Positions 16,873-25,545 of a stretch of 64,000 bases of DNA are shown piece after piece. The stretch is taken from assembly GCF_000312665.1 (NCBI RefSeq), contig NZ_HF536773.1:545582-609581 (forward strand), read 5' to 3'. Numbering within the stretch: position 1 is the stretch's first letter; every line of letters starts with the position of its first letter. This stretch comes from Rhizobium mesoamericanum STM3625 (GTDB lineage: Bacteria > Pseudomonadota > Alphaproteobacteria > Rhizobiales > Rhizobiaceae). The notes beneath the pieces were generated by a model. It was not told the origin of the DNA, ran no database searches, and was given only the letters and a program-made list of their open reading frames with translations. The translations under genes and the position numbers were made by a program.

Positions 16873-17874
16873 CTACTGCGGCTTGTCCGCGAAATGCTCG
16901 GCGGCGTATTGTGCAACGCGCTGGTTCGACTGTCTTGCATCATCGATCCAGGAGGGAAAGAGCTGCCACTGATGGATCATGCCTGGCCAGATCTCCGTCT
17001 TGACGTCGACACCAGCCTCTCGAGCCTTGTCGGCAAGACGCAAGGTGTCGTCGACGAGCGCTTCGCCTGAACCAACCTGCATCATGAGCGGGGGGAATCC
17101 GGTCATATCGGCGTAGAGAGGCGACACCATCGGATCGGTGGGCGAGCGTGTTCCGAGATAGGCCTTGCGGATGCGATCGAGCTCGGCGGCGTCAATCACC
17201 GGGTCACTACCTGCATTTGCCTTCAAGGACGCGCCCGTGGCGGCAAGATCGGTGATAGGGCTAATCGCAACCACCGCCGCGGGTAAGGGTCCCCTCACCC
17301 GCATTTGCCGCAGGGTGGCTTCAATTGCCAAGTTCCCGCCAGCGGATTCGCCAACTATCACGATGTTATCGTTCTCATAGCCGGCATCAAGCAGCCACCG
17401 ATAAGCGGCCAACGTGTCATCGATCTGAGCCGGATACGGATTGTCAGGCGCGAGCCGGTAGTCGATGAGCAGGACGTCAGCGGAGGCCGCCTTGGCCAGC
17501 GAGCCGGCTATTGCTCGGTGCGTGCGAAGCGAACCACTGTAGAAGCCGCCGCCGTGAACATACAGGATAGCTCTCCGGCCGAGCGGATGATGCAGTCTTG
17601 CCGGCCAGATGAGCTGCGCATCGACACCACCAGCATCGACCGACCTGATTTGGACGCGTGTCGGCTCCGGGGTGGTTTCCATCAGGCTTTCGAAGGCTTG
17701 CCGCCGGTCGCGCAGACTGTCGCCTTTCCGGTACTGCCCCCAGGTTTGGACAAGCTTCTGGATCTGTTGCTTTGAGGCTGGAGACTGGGGTGGAGGGTCC
17801 CATGCCCGGGCAGATACCGGCAAAAGCGTGACGGCAAGGCCTATCGCCATCCACGCACCCCGGACTCTGGTCAT
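16873..17874 (-). CDS. Exported alpha/beta hydrolase, HSL-type esterase
   Basis: 333 residues if started at the ATG at 17874, which gives a signal peptide (about 1-24, ending SARA-W). The frame is open to 18018, but the extra 48 residues would hide that signal. The oxyanion-hole motif H-G-G-G-F, nucleophile elbow G-E-S-A-G-G, 'DPMVSPLYAD' (Asp region) and 'GMIHQWQ' (His) define the hormone-sensitive-lipase (family IV) type. It likely hydrolyses short-chain carboxylic esters in the periplasm. The substrate is unknown. No Shine-Dalgarno is clear for any candidate start. It is convergent to copA, and an unrelated cls operon lies further upstream on the same strand. Confidence 0.85.
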   Translation of the reverse strand: MTRVRGAWMAIGLAVTLLPVSARAWDPPPQSPASKQQIQKLVQTWGQYRKGDSLRDRRQAFESLMETTPEPTRVQIRSVDAGGVDAQLIWPARLHHPLGRRAILYVHGGGFYSGSLRTHRAIAGSLAKAASADVLLIDYRLAPDNPYPAQIDDTLAAYRWLLDAGYENDNIVIVGESAGGNLAIEATLRQMRVRGPLPAAVVAISPITDLAATGASLKANAGSDPVIDAAELDRIRKAYLGTRSPTDPMVSPLYADMTGFPPLMMQVGSGEALVDDTLRLADKAREAGVDVKTEIWPGMIHQWQLFPSWIDDARQSNQRVAQYAAEHFADKPQ

Positions 17875-18080
17875 GGCGGTGGCAATCGCCGCCGATGCAT
17901 GACCACGCAACACGTCGGCCCTATCTCGCAAAGCCTCTGCCACAAGCACCACACGCAATCTCCTCGTCCAAGGTCTGTCCAGATGAGCAGAACCTGCCAT
18001 GACCGCAGGCAGTGTCAAGGCTTGGTGATCGCGATCACAACAGGTGCCTTGCGAAGTGGTTAGTGAGGTTTCGAGGAAGG

Positions 18081-18932
18081 CTAGCCCTTCGTGTTCAGCT
18101 CTTCCATCCGCTTGAGATTGACCACTGCTTTAACAGGCAGGTGGTCGGAAGCGACGCGCGAAAGCGGGGTGTCATGGGCCTCCACTGCTGTCACGACACC
18201 CTTGCGGTTTGCCATGATGCGATCAAGGGCAAGAATGGGAAGTCGGGCCGGAAAGCTCGGGACCGCCACGGGCTGCGGGCCGAAAGCCGATTGGATCGTG
18301 TGGAGCGATGAACGGTCACCGAGCCGCCATTCATTGAGATCGCCGAGCAGGATGGTGGGGACCTCCCTCTTGTCGGCCATCAGTTCGACAAGCATTTTGG
18401 CCTGCTGCGCGCGTGAATGGCGAAGCAGGCCAAAATGGGCGGCGATGATGCGCAAGGCGCCGCCGCGTTCCAACTCAAGTTCAGCGACGAGTGCGCCACG
18501 AGGTTCCAGCCCGGGAAGATTGATCTGGTGCACGTCACGAACGAGACCTCGCTTGAAAAGCACGACGTTGCCATGCCAGCCGTGCGCCTTGGCCATGCCG
18601 TTGACCGGGACCGGGATCAGCCCCGTCTCCCTCTCCAGCCGGCCAAGATCGAGTATCCCAGTGCGCTCGCCAAAGCGGGTGTCGGCCTCCTGCAGTGCAA
18701 TGACGTCTGCGTCGATCTCGTGGATGACCCGGCTGGTTCGCTCCGGGTCGAAGCGCCGGTCATTGCCCACGCATTTGTGAACGTTGTAGGAGGCGATCAG
18801 CGTGCCTTCCGACCGCGGCCTTTGCTCGGCATGTGCTGCATCCAGCCGCTTTCTTCTATTGCGGATCGACGCGAGGATGTTGGCGGGCAGGTTGTCTTTT
18901 TTGGCACGCATCGGAATTTGCTGGCGCTGCAT
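18081..18932 (-). CDS. Endonuclease/exonuclease/phosphatase-family protein
   Basis: 283 residues (alternative ATG at 18911). EEP-fold motifs are in order: 'ASYNVHKCVG' (Asn), 'VIALQEAD' (metal Glu), 'IIAAHFGLL' (catalytic His region), 'LLGDLNEW' (D-x-N) and 'SDHLPVKAVV' (terminal D-H). The N-terminus is basic with no signal peptide. Family members cut phosphodiesters in DNA or phospholipid head groups. The gene lies 74 bp downstream of cardiolipin synthase on the same strand, probably in one operon, which hints at a phospholipid-related role. That is inference only. Confidence 0.85.
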   Translation of the reverse strand: MQRQQIPMRAKKDNLPANILASIRNRRKRLDAAHAEQRPRSEGTLIASYNVHKCVGNDRRFDPERTSRVIHEIDADVIALQEADTRFGERTGILDLGRLERETGLIPVPVNGMAKAHGWHGNVVLFKRGLVRDVHQINLPGLEPRGALVAELELERGGALRIIAAHFGLLRHSRAQQAKMLVELMADKREVPTILLGDLNEWRLGDRSSLHTIQSAFGPQPVAVPSFPARLPILALDRIMANRKGVVTAVEAHDTPLSRVASDHLPVKAVVNLKRMEELNTKG

Positions 18933-19006
18933 TGGTTAAGGAGAGGTTCGCTCCGGAGTATAGGCCGGGTATAAAAACTTGCCACGCTTTAGGCCGAAGA
19001 AATCCG

Positions 19007-20470
19007 CTACAAATAAGGCGATCCGAGCCACAGCACCTTCTCGAGCAATCGCACAGCGAAGGGGCGCGCACGTAAGCCTTCGAGGGTGACCGGCGAAGCC
19101 GACTTGATAACCTCGTCGATATGCTCGTCGATCTCGCTGGCGAAGCCTTCATTCAGCACTTCCAGGTCGATCTCGAAATTCAGCCGCAGCGATCTCGGGT
19201 CGAGGTTGGACGATCCGACATAGGACCAGACGCCGTCGATCGACAGAAGCTTCGAATGGCTGAAGGCACCGCCAGAGCGCCAGATGCGACAATAATTGCT
19301 GAGGATCTGGTCGAATTGTGCCGTCATGGCGCGGTCGACGAGGACGAGGTTGTTGACAGCCGGGACGACGATGTCCACCTCGACACCACGCCGTGCCGCC
19401 GTTGCCAGTGCACTGATGAGCTCGCGGTCCGGCAGGAAATAGGGCGACATGATCCGGATCGATTTACGCGCAATCGAGAAGGCGCCTATCAGCATTTTGT
19501 GGTTCGTCTCGATGCTCCGGTCAGGCCCCGAGGCCACGACACGCATGAAGACCGGGTCGCCCGGTTGCCGCTCAGGCATCGCGGTTCGCCACATTCCCCC
19601 TTGCAAGATCTCGCCTGTCGTAAAGCGCCAGTCTTCGGCCGCAACATTAAAGAGATCGGCGACAACGGGTCCAGTGACGCTGAAATGCATGTCGCGGGCG
19701 AAGTTTTCTCCCGCCATCTCACGCGTGAAGCCGGCGCGAATGTTCATGCCGCCTGTGAGCGCGATGCGGCCATCGACGATGAGAATCTTGCGGTGGGTGC
19801 GTAAGTTCGCATAAGGCAAACGCAACCCGATGATGACGTTTCCGTTGAAGACCGATACGGTAACGCCGCCTTCTGCGAGGTAACCGAGAATACTCGGCAC
19901 GGAATAACGCGCGCCGACGGCATCGATAAGAACGCGCACTTCAACGCCGCGCTTTGCCGCCGCAATAAGGCAATCAGCGATCCTGAGCCCGATCGCGTCG
20001 CGATCGAAAATGTAGGTCTCTAGCAGCACGCTTCGCTCGGCGCCATCGATCGCCGTCTTCATCGCGGCGTAACAGTCGTCGCCCGTTTCCAATATATCGA
20101 TCGTATTGCCCGTTGCGAGCGGGTTACGGGCGACCCGGTCGCCGAGTGTCTGGAGGGCGGCGAAGCGACGGCCGAACTCGCTGATCACGCCATCCGTGTC
20201 GGCGTCGAAGCTTTCGAGCTCGTCAAGATCTGCCTCGGGTATCAGCGCATCACGCCGAAGGCTGAGCGAGGCGCGGCGGATGCGGTTGATGCCTGCGATG
20301 GCATACAGCACCGCGCCAACAATCGGCGAAAGGATGATGACACCGACCCAACCGATCGCGGCGCGGACCTCTTCCTTGGTCATGGCTGCGTGGATCGCTG
20401 CCGCCGCACCCATGGCGAGCGAAACGACGAATAGAATATGCGGCCAGTAGGTCGATATGAGATAAAACAT
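19007..20470 (-). CDS. cls: Cardiolipin synthase (PLD superfamily)
   Basis: 487 residues from the ATG at 20470. The frame extends to 20599, but the added part is not typical and would precede the membrane helices. Two N-terminal hydrophobic helices (about 5-25 and 35-55) are followed by two HKD motifs: H-R-K-I-L-I-V-D-G with 'GGMN', and H-S-K-L-L-S-I-D-G with 'GSSN'. Bacterial Cls condenses two phosphatidylglycerol molecules into cardiolipin and glycerol at the inner membrane. It is the first gene of a likely two-gene unit with the EEP protein, and is divergent from the DUF2934 stress gene. Confidence 0.93.
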   Translation of the reverse strand: MFYLISTYWPHILFVVSLAMGAAAAIHAAMTKEEVRAAIGWVGVIILSPIVGAVLYAIAGINRIRRASLSLRRDALIPEADLDELESFDADTDGVISEFGRRFAALQTLGDRVARNPLATGNTIDILETGDDCYAAMKTAIDGAERSVLLETYIFDRDAIGLRIADCLIAAAKRGVEVRVLIDAVGARYSVPSILGYLAEGGVTVSVFNGNVIIGLRLPYANLRTHRKILIVDGRIALTGGMNIRAGFTREMAGENFARDMHFSVTGPVVADLFNVAAEDWRFTTGEILQGGMWRTAMPERQPGDPVFMRVVASGPDRSIETNHKMLIGAFSIARKSIRIMSPYFLPDRELISALATAARRGVEVDIVVPAVNNLVLVDRAMTAQFDQILSNYCRIWRSGGAFSHSKLLSIDGVWSYVGSSNLDPRSLRLNFEIDLEVLNEGFASEIDEHIDEVIKSASPVTLEGLRARPFAVRLLEKVLWLGSPYL

Positions 20471-20655
20471 CGCAGCGAAATATAACGACAAAGCTGCGGT
20501 GTTCAATTGCGCACTCGAAGGCTGAAAGATGCCCGTGTTGCGTGAAACATCTGATCGCAAGCAAAAAAAGCCGCATTGCGCAGGGCGCAGATGCTGCAAT
20601 GCAGAATTTCTTTTTGCAGCGTGTCAAAAATTGCTTGAAACAGCGCGATTACTCT

Positions 20656-20681
20656 GGAACTCTGGGGCTACGTATCGCGTT
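20656..20681 (+). promoter_or_regulatory. EcfG-type general stress promoter
   Basis: GGAAC-N17-CGTT matches the EcfG/RpoE2 consensus. Its -10-like element ends 31 nt before the ATG of the DUF2934 gene at 20713. Confidence 0.65.
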
Positions 20682-20712
20682 AAACCACGGGCATTATCTG
20701 AGGAGATCGGCG

Positions 20713-20982
20713 ATGACAGAAACTCGTGAAGAGTGGATCAAGAAGCGCGCCTATGCGCTTTGGGAAGAGGAAGGACGACCGGCGGGACGAGATTTCGCAC
20801 ATTGGGAACAAGCTCACGCCGAGCGCAAAGCGCTCGAAGGATCCGCAGCATCTCTGGATGGCAAGGAAGTTAAGACGCGCAAGCGCACCACTTCTCCAAA
20901 AGCAAGCACCGCTACTCCAAAAGCAAATGGCGCGGTAAAGGCTGTAGCTCCAAAGAAAACGGTGAGCCGCAAATCGGCGTGA
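20713..20982 (+). CDS. DUF2934 small stress-associated protein
   Basis: 89 residues from the ATG at 20713, with AGGAG eight nt upstream. Earlier in-frame starts back to 20542 are not used because the EcfG-type promoter lies between. Residues 5-35 ('IKKRAYALWEEEGRP' then 'HWEQA') are the DUF2934 motif. The rest is a Lys/Ala/Thr/Pro-rich tail with near-repeats 'KASTATPKANG', reminiscent of DNA-binding histone-like tails. Function unknown. DUF2934 proteins are common in rhizobia. The upstream promoter suggests induction in stationary phase or osmotic stress. Confidence 0.85.
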   Translation: MTETREEWIKKRAYALWEEEGRPAGRDFAHWEQAHAERKALEGSAASLDGKEVKTRKRTTSPKASTATPKANGAVKAVAPKKTVSRKSA

Positions 20983-21241
20983 CTGTGCCTGTGACGAAGG
21001 ACGCCACCACAGCGGCGCCCTCCGTCACATGATTGCATTGCTTCTGCTTTATTGATTTCGCGACAGCGCAAAGGGCGCTCGGGGGAAGAACCGCAGATGA
21101 ATGCCTTAGCCCTGACCTCGCAAGAGAAGTGCGACAGCGACTGGCGATGCAACCAAACTCCGATCCGGGTGTTCACAGCGGTGGGAGCATCGGCGTGATA
21201 AGAAATTGCGTCAACGCGTTCACCGCGCCGCTGAGGATAGA

Positions 21242-21415
21242 ATGACTGTTCTCGTCATCGCCGCGATAGCCTATCTGGGCTTTGCCCTCGTTCTCGTCTA
21301 TGCGATCGACAATCTGGTCGCACTGTTCTTCCCTGATGCGCGTTCTGCCGTATCGCTTAATTTTCCCACCTTTGAAAAGATGATGGCGGCGTCGCGCAAA
21401 TTTTATCGCAGATAG
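21242..21415 (+). CDS. Small single-pass membrane protein, unknown
   Basis: 57 residues from ATG 21242, with a gaGGAta-like site just upstream. One strongly hydrophobic helix (about 3-26, 'VIAAIAYLGFALVLVYAI') is followed by a short amphipathic, basic tail ending KFYRR. No family recognised. It lies between two genes with EcfG-type promoters and may belong to the same stress block, but I see no good EcfG site directly upstream. Confidence 0.5.
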   Translation: MTVLVIAAIAYLGFALVLVYAIDNLVALFFPDARSAVSLNFPTFEKMMAASRKFYRR

Positions 21416-21466
21416 GCCGGCCTTGCCCGCGCTGCTACCTGTGTTGGCGCCCATTAACGCGACGCT

Positions 21467-21491
21467 GGAACTTTTTGCGCATCAGTAGGTT
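21467..21491 (+). promoter_or_regulatory. EcfG-type general stress promoter (one mismatch)
   Basis: GGAAC-N16-GGTT, one mismatch from consensus in the -10 part, 31 nt upstream of the ATG at 21522. The distance equals that of the DUF2934 promoter. Confidence 0.55.
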
Positions 21492-21521
21492 GCCCTTTCT
21501 CTGTCAGAAAGGAGCAAAGTC

Positions 21522-21836
21522 ATGCCAAGAGGCGATAAATCCGCTTACACGGACAAGCAAAAACGAAAAGCCGAACATATCGAGGAAGGCTACGAAGACC
21601 GTGGCGTTTCCACCAAGGAGGCCGAACGCCGGGCGTGGGCGACGGTTAACAAGGAAAGCGGTGGCGGCAACAAGTCCGGATCCGGTCGGGGCAAGAAAGA
21701 TACCAACGAAGCATCGCAAAAGGGTGGGCGCAAAGGAGGCGCCGCCTCAGCAGCGCGTTCTGCAGCCGACCGCTCGGCTTCTGCCAAGAAGGCCGCGGCG
21801 ACTCGCAAGCGCAATGCGCAGCACGCGCATCACTGA
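21522..21836 (+). CDS. Small basic 'plasmid stabilization'-type protein
   Basis: 104 residues, AGAAAGGAG just upstream. The N-terminal half ('AYTDKQKRKAEHIEEGYEDR', then 'EAERRAWATVNKESGGG') is typical of a family widely annotated as plasmid stabilization protein, without a proven role. The C-terminal half is a Lys/Ala/Gly/Ser-rich, histone-like tail ('KGGRKGGAASAARSA'). It is probably a nucleoid- or stress-associated protein. The likely EcfG promoter and the neighbouring DUF2934 gene support the latter. It may be co-transcribed with the glutathione transferase gene 27 bp downstream. Confidence 0.8.
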   Translation: MPRGDKSAYTDKQKRKAEHIEEGYEDRGVSTKEAERRAWATVNKESGGGNKSGSGRGKKDTNEASQKGGRKGGAASAARSAADRSASAKKAAATRKRNAQHAHH

Positions 21837-21863
21837 TCTGCAGCAGCAACCGGGAGGGACTTC

Positions 21864-22595
21864 ATGGCATATGAACTTTACTATTGGAACGGCATTCAGG
21901 GCCGTGGCGAATTTGTTCGCCTGGCCCTCGAAGAGGCCCAGGCAGACTATATCGACGTCGCCAGGCTGTCCGGGCCCGGGATGGGCACCGCAGCAATGCT
22001 GGAACTGATGAGGAGCAAACACGAACCGTACATTGCCTTTGCGCCACCTTTCCTCAGAGATGGCGACCTTATTGTCTCGCACGTCGCTAACATCCTCTTT
22101 TATCTCGGTCCGAAACTTGGACTTGCCCCGGGTGACGAACAGTTGCGCTACCTCGCCAATGGGCTGCAGCTGACGATCACCGACCTGGTAGCGGAGGTCC
22201 ACGACACGCATCACCCAATCGCCACCTCACTCTACTATGCGGATCAGAAAGAGGCGGCGAAAGCCCGCTCCGCCGCCTTTATCAGCGAGCGCATTCCAAA
22301 GTTTCTCGGCTACTTCGAAAAGGTGCTGCGACAAAATTCCAAGGGATCGAGCCACATCGTCGGCGATACGCTGAGCTACGTTGACTTGTCATTGTTTCAG
22401 GTAGTCGAGGGCTTGCGATACGCCTTCCCGAAAGCGATGAAAGCCTATGCGGGCGATTATAGAGGGCTGGCGGCATTACACGACGCCGTCGCCAAGCGCC
22501 CGAACATCAGCGCCTATCTGCGGTCGGACCGTCGGCTTGCCTTCAACGAAGACGGAATCTTTCGCCATTATCCGGAGCTTGATCTGGTGCCGTAG
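21864..22595 (+). CDS. Glutathione S-transferase family protein
   Basis: 243 residues with GGGAGG upstream. The N-terminal thioredoxin-fold part starts 'YELYYWNGIQGRGEFVRLAL', as in alpha/mu/pi/sigma-like GSTs, with 'DLIVSHVANILFYLG' for the glutathione gamma-Glu site (usual Q-S pair replaced by V-S). The helical C-terminal domain includes 'HIVGDTLSYVDLSLFQ', the N-capping box region. It probably conjugates or uses glutathione in detoxification. Only 27 bp follow the stress gene upstream, so it may share the EcfG-type promoter (inference). Confidence 0.88.
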   Translation: MAYELYYWNGIQGRGEFVRLALEEAQADYIDVARLSGPGMGTAAMLELMRSKHEPYIAFAPPFLRDGDLIVSHVANILFYLGPKLGLAPGDEQLRYLANGLQLTITDLVAEVHDTHHPIATSLYYADQKEAAKARSAAFISERIPKFLGYFEKVLRQNSKGSSHIVGDTLSYVDLSLFQVVEGLRYAFPKAMKAYAGDYRGLAALHDAVAKRPNISAYLRSDRRLAFNEDGIFRHYPELDLVP

Positions 22596-22689
22596 CGGAT
22601 ATGGCATTGCTCCGCGTTGATGGAGACTGATAAGCTCACTGCAACGCGTCACGATCCGTCCCGCCGCATTCCCGGAGGCTATCGCTGCC

Positions 22690-23484
22690 ATGGCAAATCT
22701 TGCTCAATTGCTTCAATCCATCAAGATTCCAGATCTCGCCGGCAAGGCCGTGCTGATCACCGGCGCCTCGACTGGCATCGGGGCAGCCCTTGCCCGCGCC
22801 TTTGCCGCCCAGCATATGAAAGTCGGCATCCATTACAATGCCAGCCGGGGGCCGGCGGAAGCGTTGGCCGATGAAATCCGGGCCGCCGGGGGCACGGTGC
22901 ATCTCGTGCATGGCGACATATCACGGGAGGGCGAAACCGAACGCGTTGTCGAGGAGACGGCCAGAACCTTCGGACATCTTGACGGCCTGGTGAACAATGC
23001 TGGCGGCATGCTTGGCCGCAAGCCAACAGCCGAATATACTGACGAACACTACATGAAGGTCATGGATCTGAACGCCCGCTCGGTGCTTGCCGCAACGCGC
23101 GCGGCCCATCCCTGGCTCAGGAAGCAGGGGGGCTTCATCATCAACACCACCTCGATTGCGGCGCGCAATGGCGGGGGCAACGGCGCCGTGCTTTATGCAG
23201 CATCGAAGGGCTTCGTTTCGACCATCACGCGCGGCCATGCCAAGGAATTCGTCCCCGATCGTATCCGCGTCAATGCGGTAGCACCGGGCGTCATCGCCAC
23301 ACCGTTTCACGAGCGTTATACCAACGACGAGCAGATGGAGCTGCAGCGCAAAACCATCCCCATGGGTTTCGTGGGCACGCCGGAGGATTGTGTCGGCGCC
23401 TATCTCTTTCTCGCATCGCCTGCGCTTTCGGGCTACATCACGGGCCAGATCATCGAAGTCAATGGCGGCCAACTGATGCCGTAA
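22690..23484 (+). CDS. Short-chain dehydrogenase/reductase
   Basis: 264 residues, complete classical SDR: cofactor motif T-G-A-S-T-G-I-G at about 24-31, 'NNAGG', catalytic Ser in 'INTTSIAARNG', Y-A-A-S-K (Tyr/Lys), 'VAPGVIATPF' and a terminal 'GQIIEVNGGQLMP'. The HYNAS stretch after the second strand suggests NADP(H) preference (inference). It reduces or oxidises an unknown carbonyl/alcohol. It stands alone between the GST gene and a strong terminator. Comparison with the SDR remnant at 3.7 kb shows the Tyr that the remnant has lost. Confidence 0.92.
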   Translation: MANLAQLLQSIKIPDLAGKAVLITGASTGIGAALARAFAAQHMKVGIHYNASRGPAEALADEIRAAGGTVHLVHGDISREGETERVVEETARTFGHLDGLVNNAGGMLGRKPTAEYTDEHYMKVMDLNARSVLAATRAAHPWLRKQGGFIINTTSIAARNGGGNGAVLYAASKGFVSTITRGHAKEFVPDRIRVNAVAPGVIATPFHERYTNDEQMELQRKTIPMGFVGTPEDCVGAYLFLASPALSGYITGQIIEVNGGQLMP

Positions 23485-23507
23485 AGTCGGCCTGGATGAT
23501 GGATCGT

Positions 23508-23538
23508 GACGCGGCGGTTCTGCCGCGTCGTTTCTTTT
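23508..23538 (+). terminator. Intrinsic terminator after SDR gene
   Basis: Stem gacgcggc / gccgcgtc with a six-nt loop, followed by the T-rich run gtttctttt. Good Rho-independent terminator for the SDR gene. The pcaF remnant ends ten bases further on, from the other strand. Confidence 0.75.
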
Positions 23539-23547
23539 GAGGTCTCT

Positions 23548-24225
23548 TCACACGCGCCCAAGCGCGATCGCAATTCCCTGCCCGACACCGATGCACATGG
23601 TCGAAAGCGAATAACGTTTGCCGGTCTCGCGCAGTTCAAGCGCTGCTGTGCCGGTTATGCGCGCCCCAGACATGCCAAGCGGATGGCCAAGCGCAATGGC
23701 GCCACCATTGCGGTTCACACGCTCGTCACCGTCGGCTATCGAAAGTTCGCGCAGAACGGCGAGGCCCTGCGATGCGAAGGCCTCGTTGAGCTCGATCACG
23801 TCGAATTTTTCCTGCGTCATGCCAAGACGAGACATCAGTTTGCGCGATGCTGGAACCGGCCCTATTCCCATGATGCGCGGCGGCACGCCGGCAGATGCTC
23901 CACCGAGGATTCGGGCGATCGGCGTCAGACCGTATTTCCTGGCAGCAGCCTCACTGGCGATGATCAGAGCGGCCGCGCCATCATTGACACCGGACGCATT
24001 TCCCGCCGTCACCGTACCGCCCTCCTTCTTGAAGCGCGTGGAAAGCTTGGCGAGCGCCTCCATCGTGGTTGCACGCGGATGCTCATCCTTCTCAACGACG
24101 AGAGGATCGCCCTTGCGCTGTGGAATGGTGACGGCGGTGATTTCCATCGCCAATCTGCCGTTCGCCTGCGCTGTCGCTGCCTTGGCCTGGCTGCGAACGG
24201 CGAACGCGTCCTGGTCTTGGCGTAA
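23548..24225 (-). pseudogene. pcaF: 3' remnant of beta-ketoadipyl-CoA thiolase gene
   Basis: About 225 residues match the C-terminal 55-60 percent of PcaF-type thiolases: 'DQDAFAVRSQAKA', 'VTAGNASGVNDGAAAL', 'NEAFASQGLAVLREL', the catalytic G-H-P-L-G-M-S-G-A-R-I, and C-I-G-V-G-Q-G. The N-terminal part with nucleophile Cys (near residue 90 in thiolases) is missing, so it cannot catalyse the last step of the beta-ketoadipate pathway. Homology ends near 24222 where the pcaR remnant begins on the opposite strand. The remaining frame has no internal stop, which suggests a recent loss. A functional thiolase must lie elsewhere if the pathway works. Confidence 0.88.
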
Positions 24226-24236
24226 GACCCTGTGAA

Positions 24237-24535
24237 GCAAGGGCGATCCTTTCCCGCACCGAGCTCAAGCCCAACACCCCGAACACCAAGACGGACGTGG
24301 AAGAGCTGATCGCGGAGTTCCGGCGCGTGCGTGAACAGGGTTGCGCCGTCATCGACCAGGAACTGGAACTCGGCCTTTGTTCGATTGCAGTGCCCTCGAG
24401 AATGATCGCTGGCAGACCGTCGCGGCGATCAACATCGGCGCACCGGCCGCCCATGCGCCGGGCGCCGACATGCCTTCCCGCTACCTGCCGCTTCTCAAGG
24501 AGACGCAGAAAGCGCTGCGTCTGGTCCTGCGCTAG
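24237..24535 (+). pseudogene. pcaR: 3' remnant of IclR-type regulator gene, frameshifted
   Basis: The C-terminal about 100 residues of an IclR-family effector domain of the PcaR type: 'AILSRTELKPNTPNT', 'EQGCAVIDQELELGLCSIAV', then after a one-base loss near 24396-24402 the frame changes to 'LENDRWQTVAAINIGAPA' and 'LLKETQKALRLVLR'. The DNA-binding half is absent. In related rhizobia pcaR is divergent from pcaIJF. Here both 5' sides are gone and the two 3' ends meet, as expected for a deletion that removed pcaIJ and the shared promoter. Identification of PcaR rests on similarity plus context. Confidence 0.75.
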
Positions 24536-24544
24536 GGTTAGAAC

Positions 24545-25447
24545 CTAGATACCGAGCTTGGCGCGCTCTGCCGTGCGCCATGCCCGCGGCGTCTCGCCGG
24601 CCTGTTTAAGAAAGAAGCGCGAGAAATAGGCGGGATCAGAAAAGCCAAGACGGTAGGCAATCTCCTTGACACTCCCGAAAGTGAAGACCAGCTCTCGCTT
24701 TGCTTCATCAAGGAGCTTGCGGGCGATCAATTCGCTTGTGCCGTAGCCGGTCGTCGTCCGCGCGATCCGATTAAGATGGGTCGAGGAGATGCCGAGCGCG
24801 TCGGCATAGAAGCTCGCCGATTGATGCGCTTTAAAATGCCGCTGGATCAAACCATGCAGCATTTCCATCCGGCGCTCGTTCTCATCGGCAGCGAGCCGGT
24901 CCTGCGACTTCTCAGAAGAAAGTCGAGCGGTAAGTAAAAGCGCCGATGTCAAATAAGCTTCAAGCAGATCGTTGCGTCCGCTTTGACGTTCCATGAACTC
25001 GCGGCCAAGCCGCCGCAGCGACGCGGCGGCATAGCGCGCGTCCTCGTCATCCATCTCAAGTTTCGTAAGGTGCGGCAATGCCATCCACGCGCCCAGTCGG
25101 CTGCGATCGCCGGGGATCGCCTTGAGGTGCGAACTCAGCACCGTGATAACGAAGCCGTCGATATCTCTGGAAAAGCGAAAGCCATGGTCGAGGCCGGGCG
25201 GGACGGTGACGACCGAGTGCGGCTCGATCGCGTGCCAGATGCCGGAGAACATCGCCTCGCCGGAACCGCTATCTATGTACAATATCTGAAAGAAATGATC
25301 GTGCCGATGCGGGCGTATCTCCCAGTGATGGAGGCTGCTTCTCGATGGAATCGTCTCGCAATGCAGCCAGAAATCAGGTTTTCTGCCGGTATTCTCGCCG
25401 TAAAGTTCATAGGTCGGGACGATCTTTGCCACCGCGAGCTCCTCCAT
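24545..25447 (-). CDS. pobR: AraC-family activator of pobA
   Basis: 300 residues from ATG 25447. A GTG at 25513 is also in frame but would leave only 32 bp before divergent pobA. The N-terminal cupin-like sensor part has 'PHRHDHFFQILYI' and the C-terminus carries two AraC helix-turn-helix units ('ASFYADALGISSTHLNRIARTTTG' region and 'IAYRLGFSDPAYFSRFF'). PobR-type AraC regulators activate pobA in response to 4-hydroxybenzoate. The divergent arrangement with pobA supports the name. The gene follows the broken pcaR tail by nine bases. Confidence 0.88.
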   Translation of the reverse strand: MEELAVAKIVPTYELYGENTGRKPDFWLHCETIPSRSSLHHWEIRPHRHDHFFQILYIDSGSGEAMFSGIWHAIEPHSVVTVPPGLDHGFRFSRDIDGFVITVLSSHLKAIPGDRSRLGAWMALPHLTKLEMDDEDARYAAASLRRLGREFMERQSGRNDLLEAYLTSALLLTARLSSEKSQDRLAADENERRMEMLHGLIQRHFKAHQSASFYADALGISSTHLNRIARTTTGYGTSELIARKLLDEAKRELVFTFGSVKEIAYRLGFSDPAYFSRFFLKQAGETPRAWRTAERAKLGI

Positions 25448-25545
25448 ACGATGTTCGATTAGTGCAATTTCATGACGGAATTGTCCATTGTTGATGGTGC
25501 TTTGCCGCGTCACAATTTGATAAAAGACAAGTGCGGGAGGACATC

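Noticed and set aside
21033..21245. 70-codon frame in the stress block
   Set aside because: Overlaps the start region of the small membrane gene, no ribosome site, no recognisable fold.
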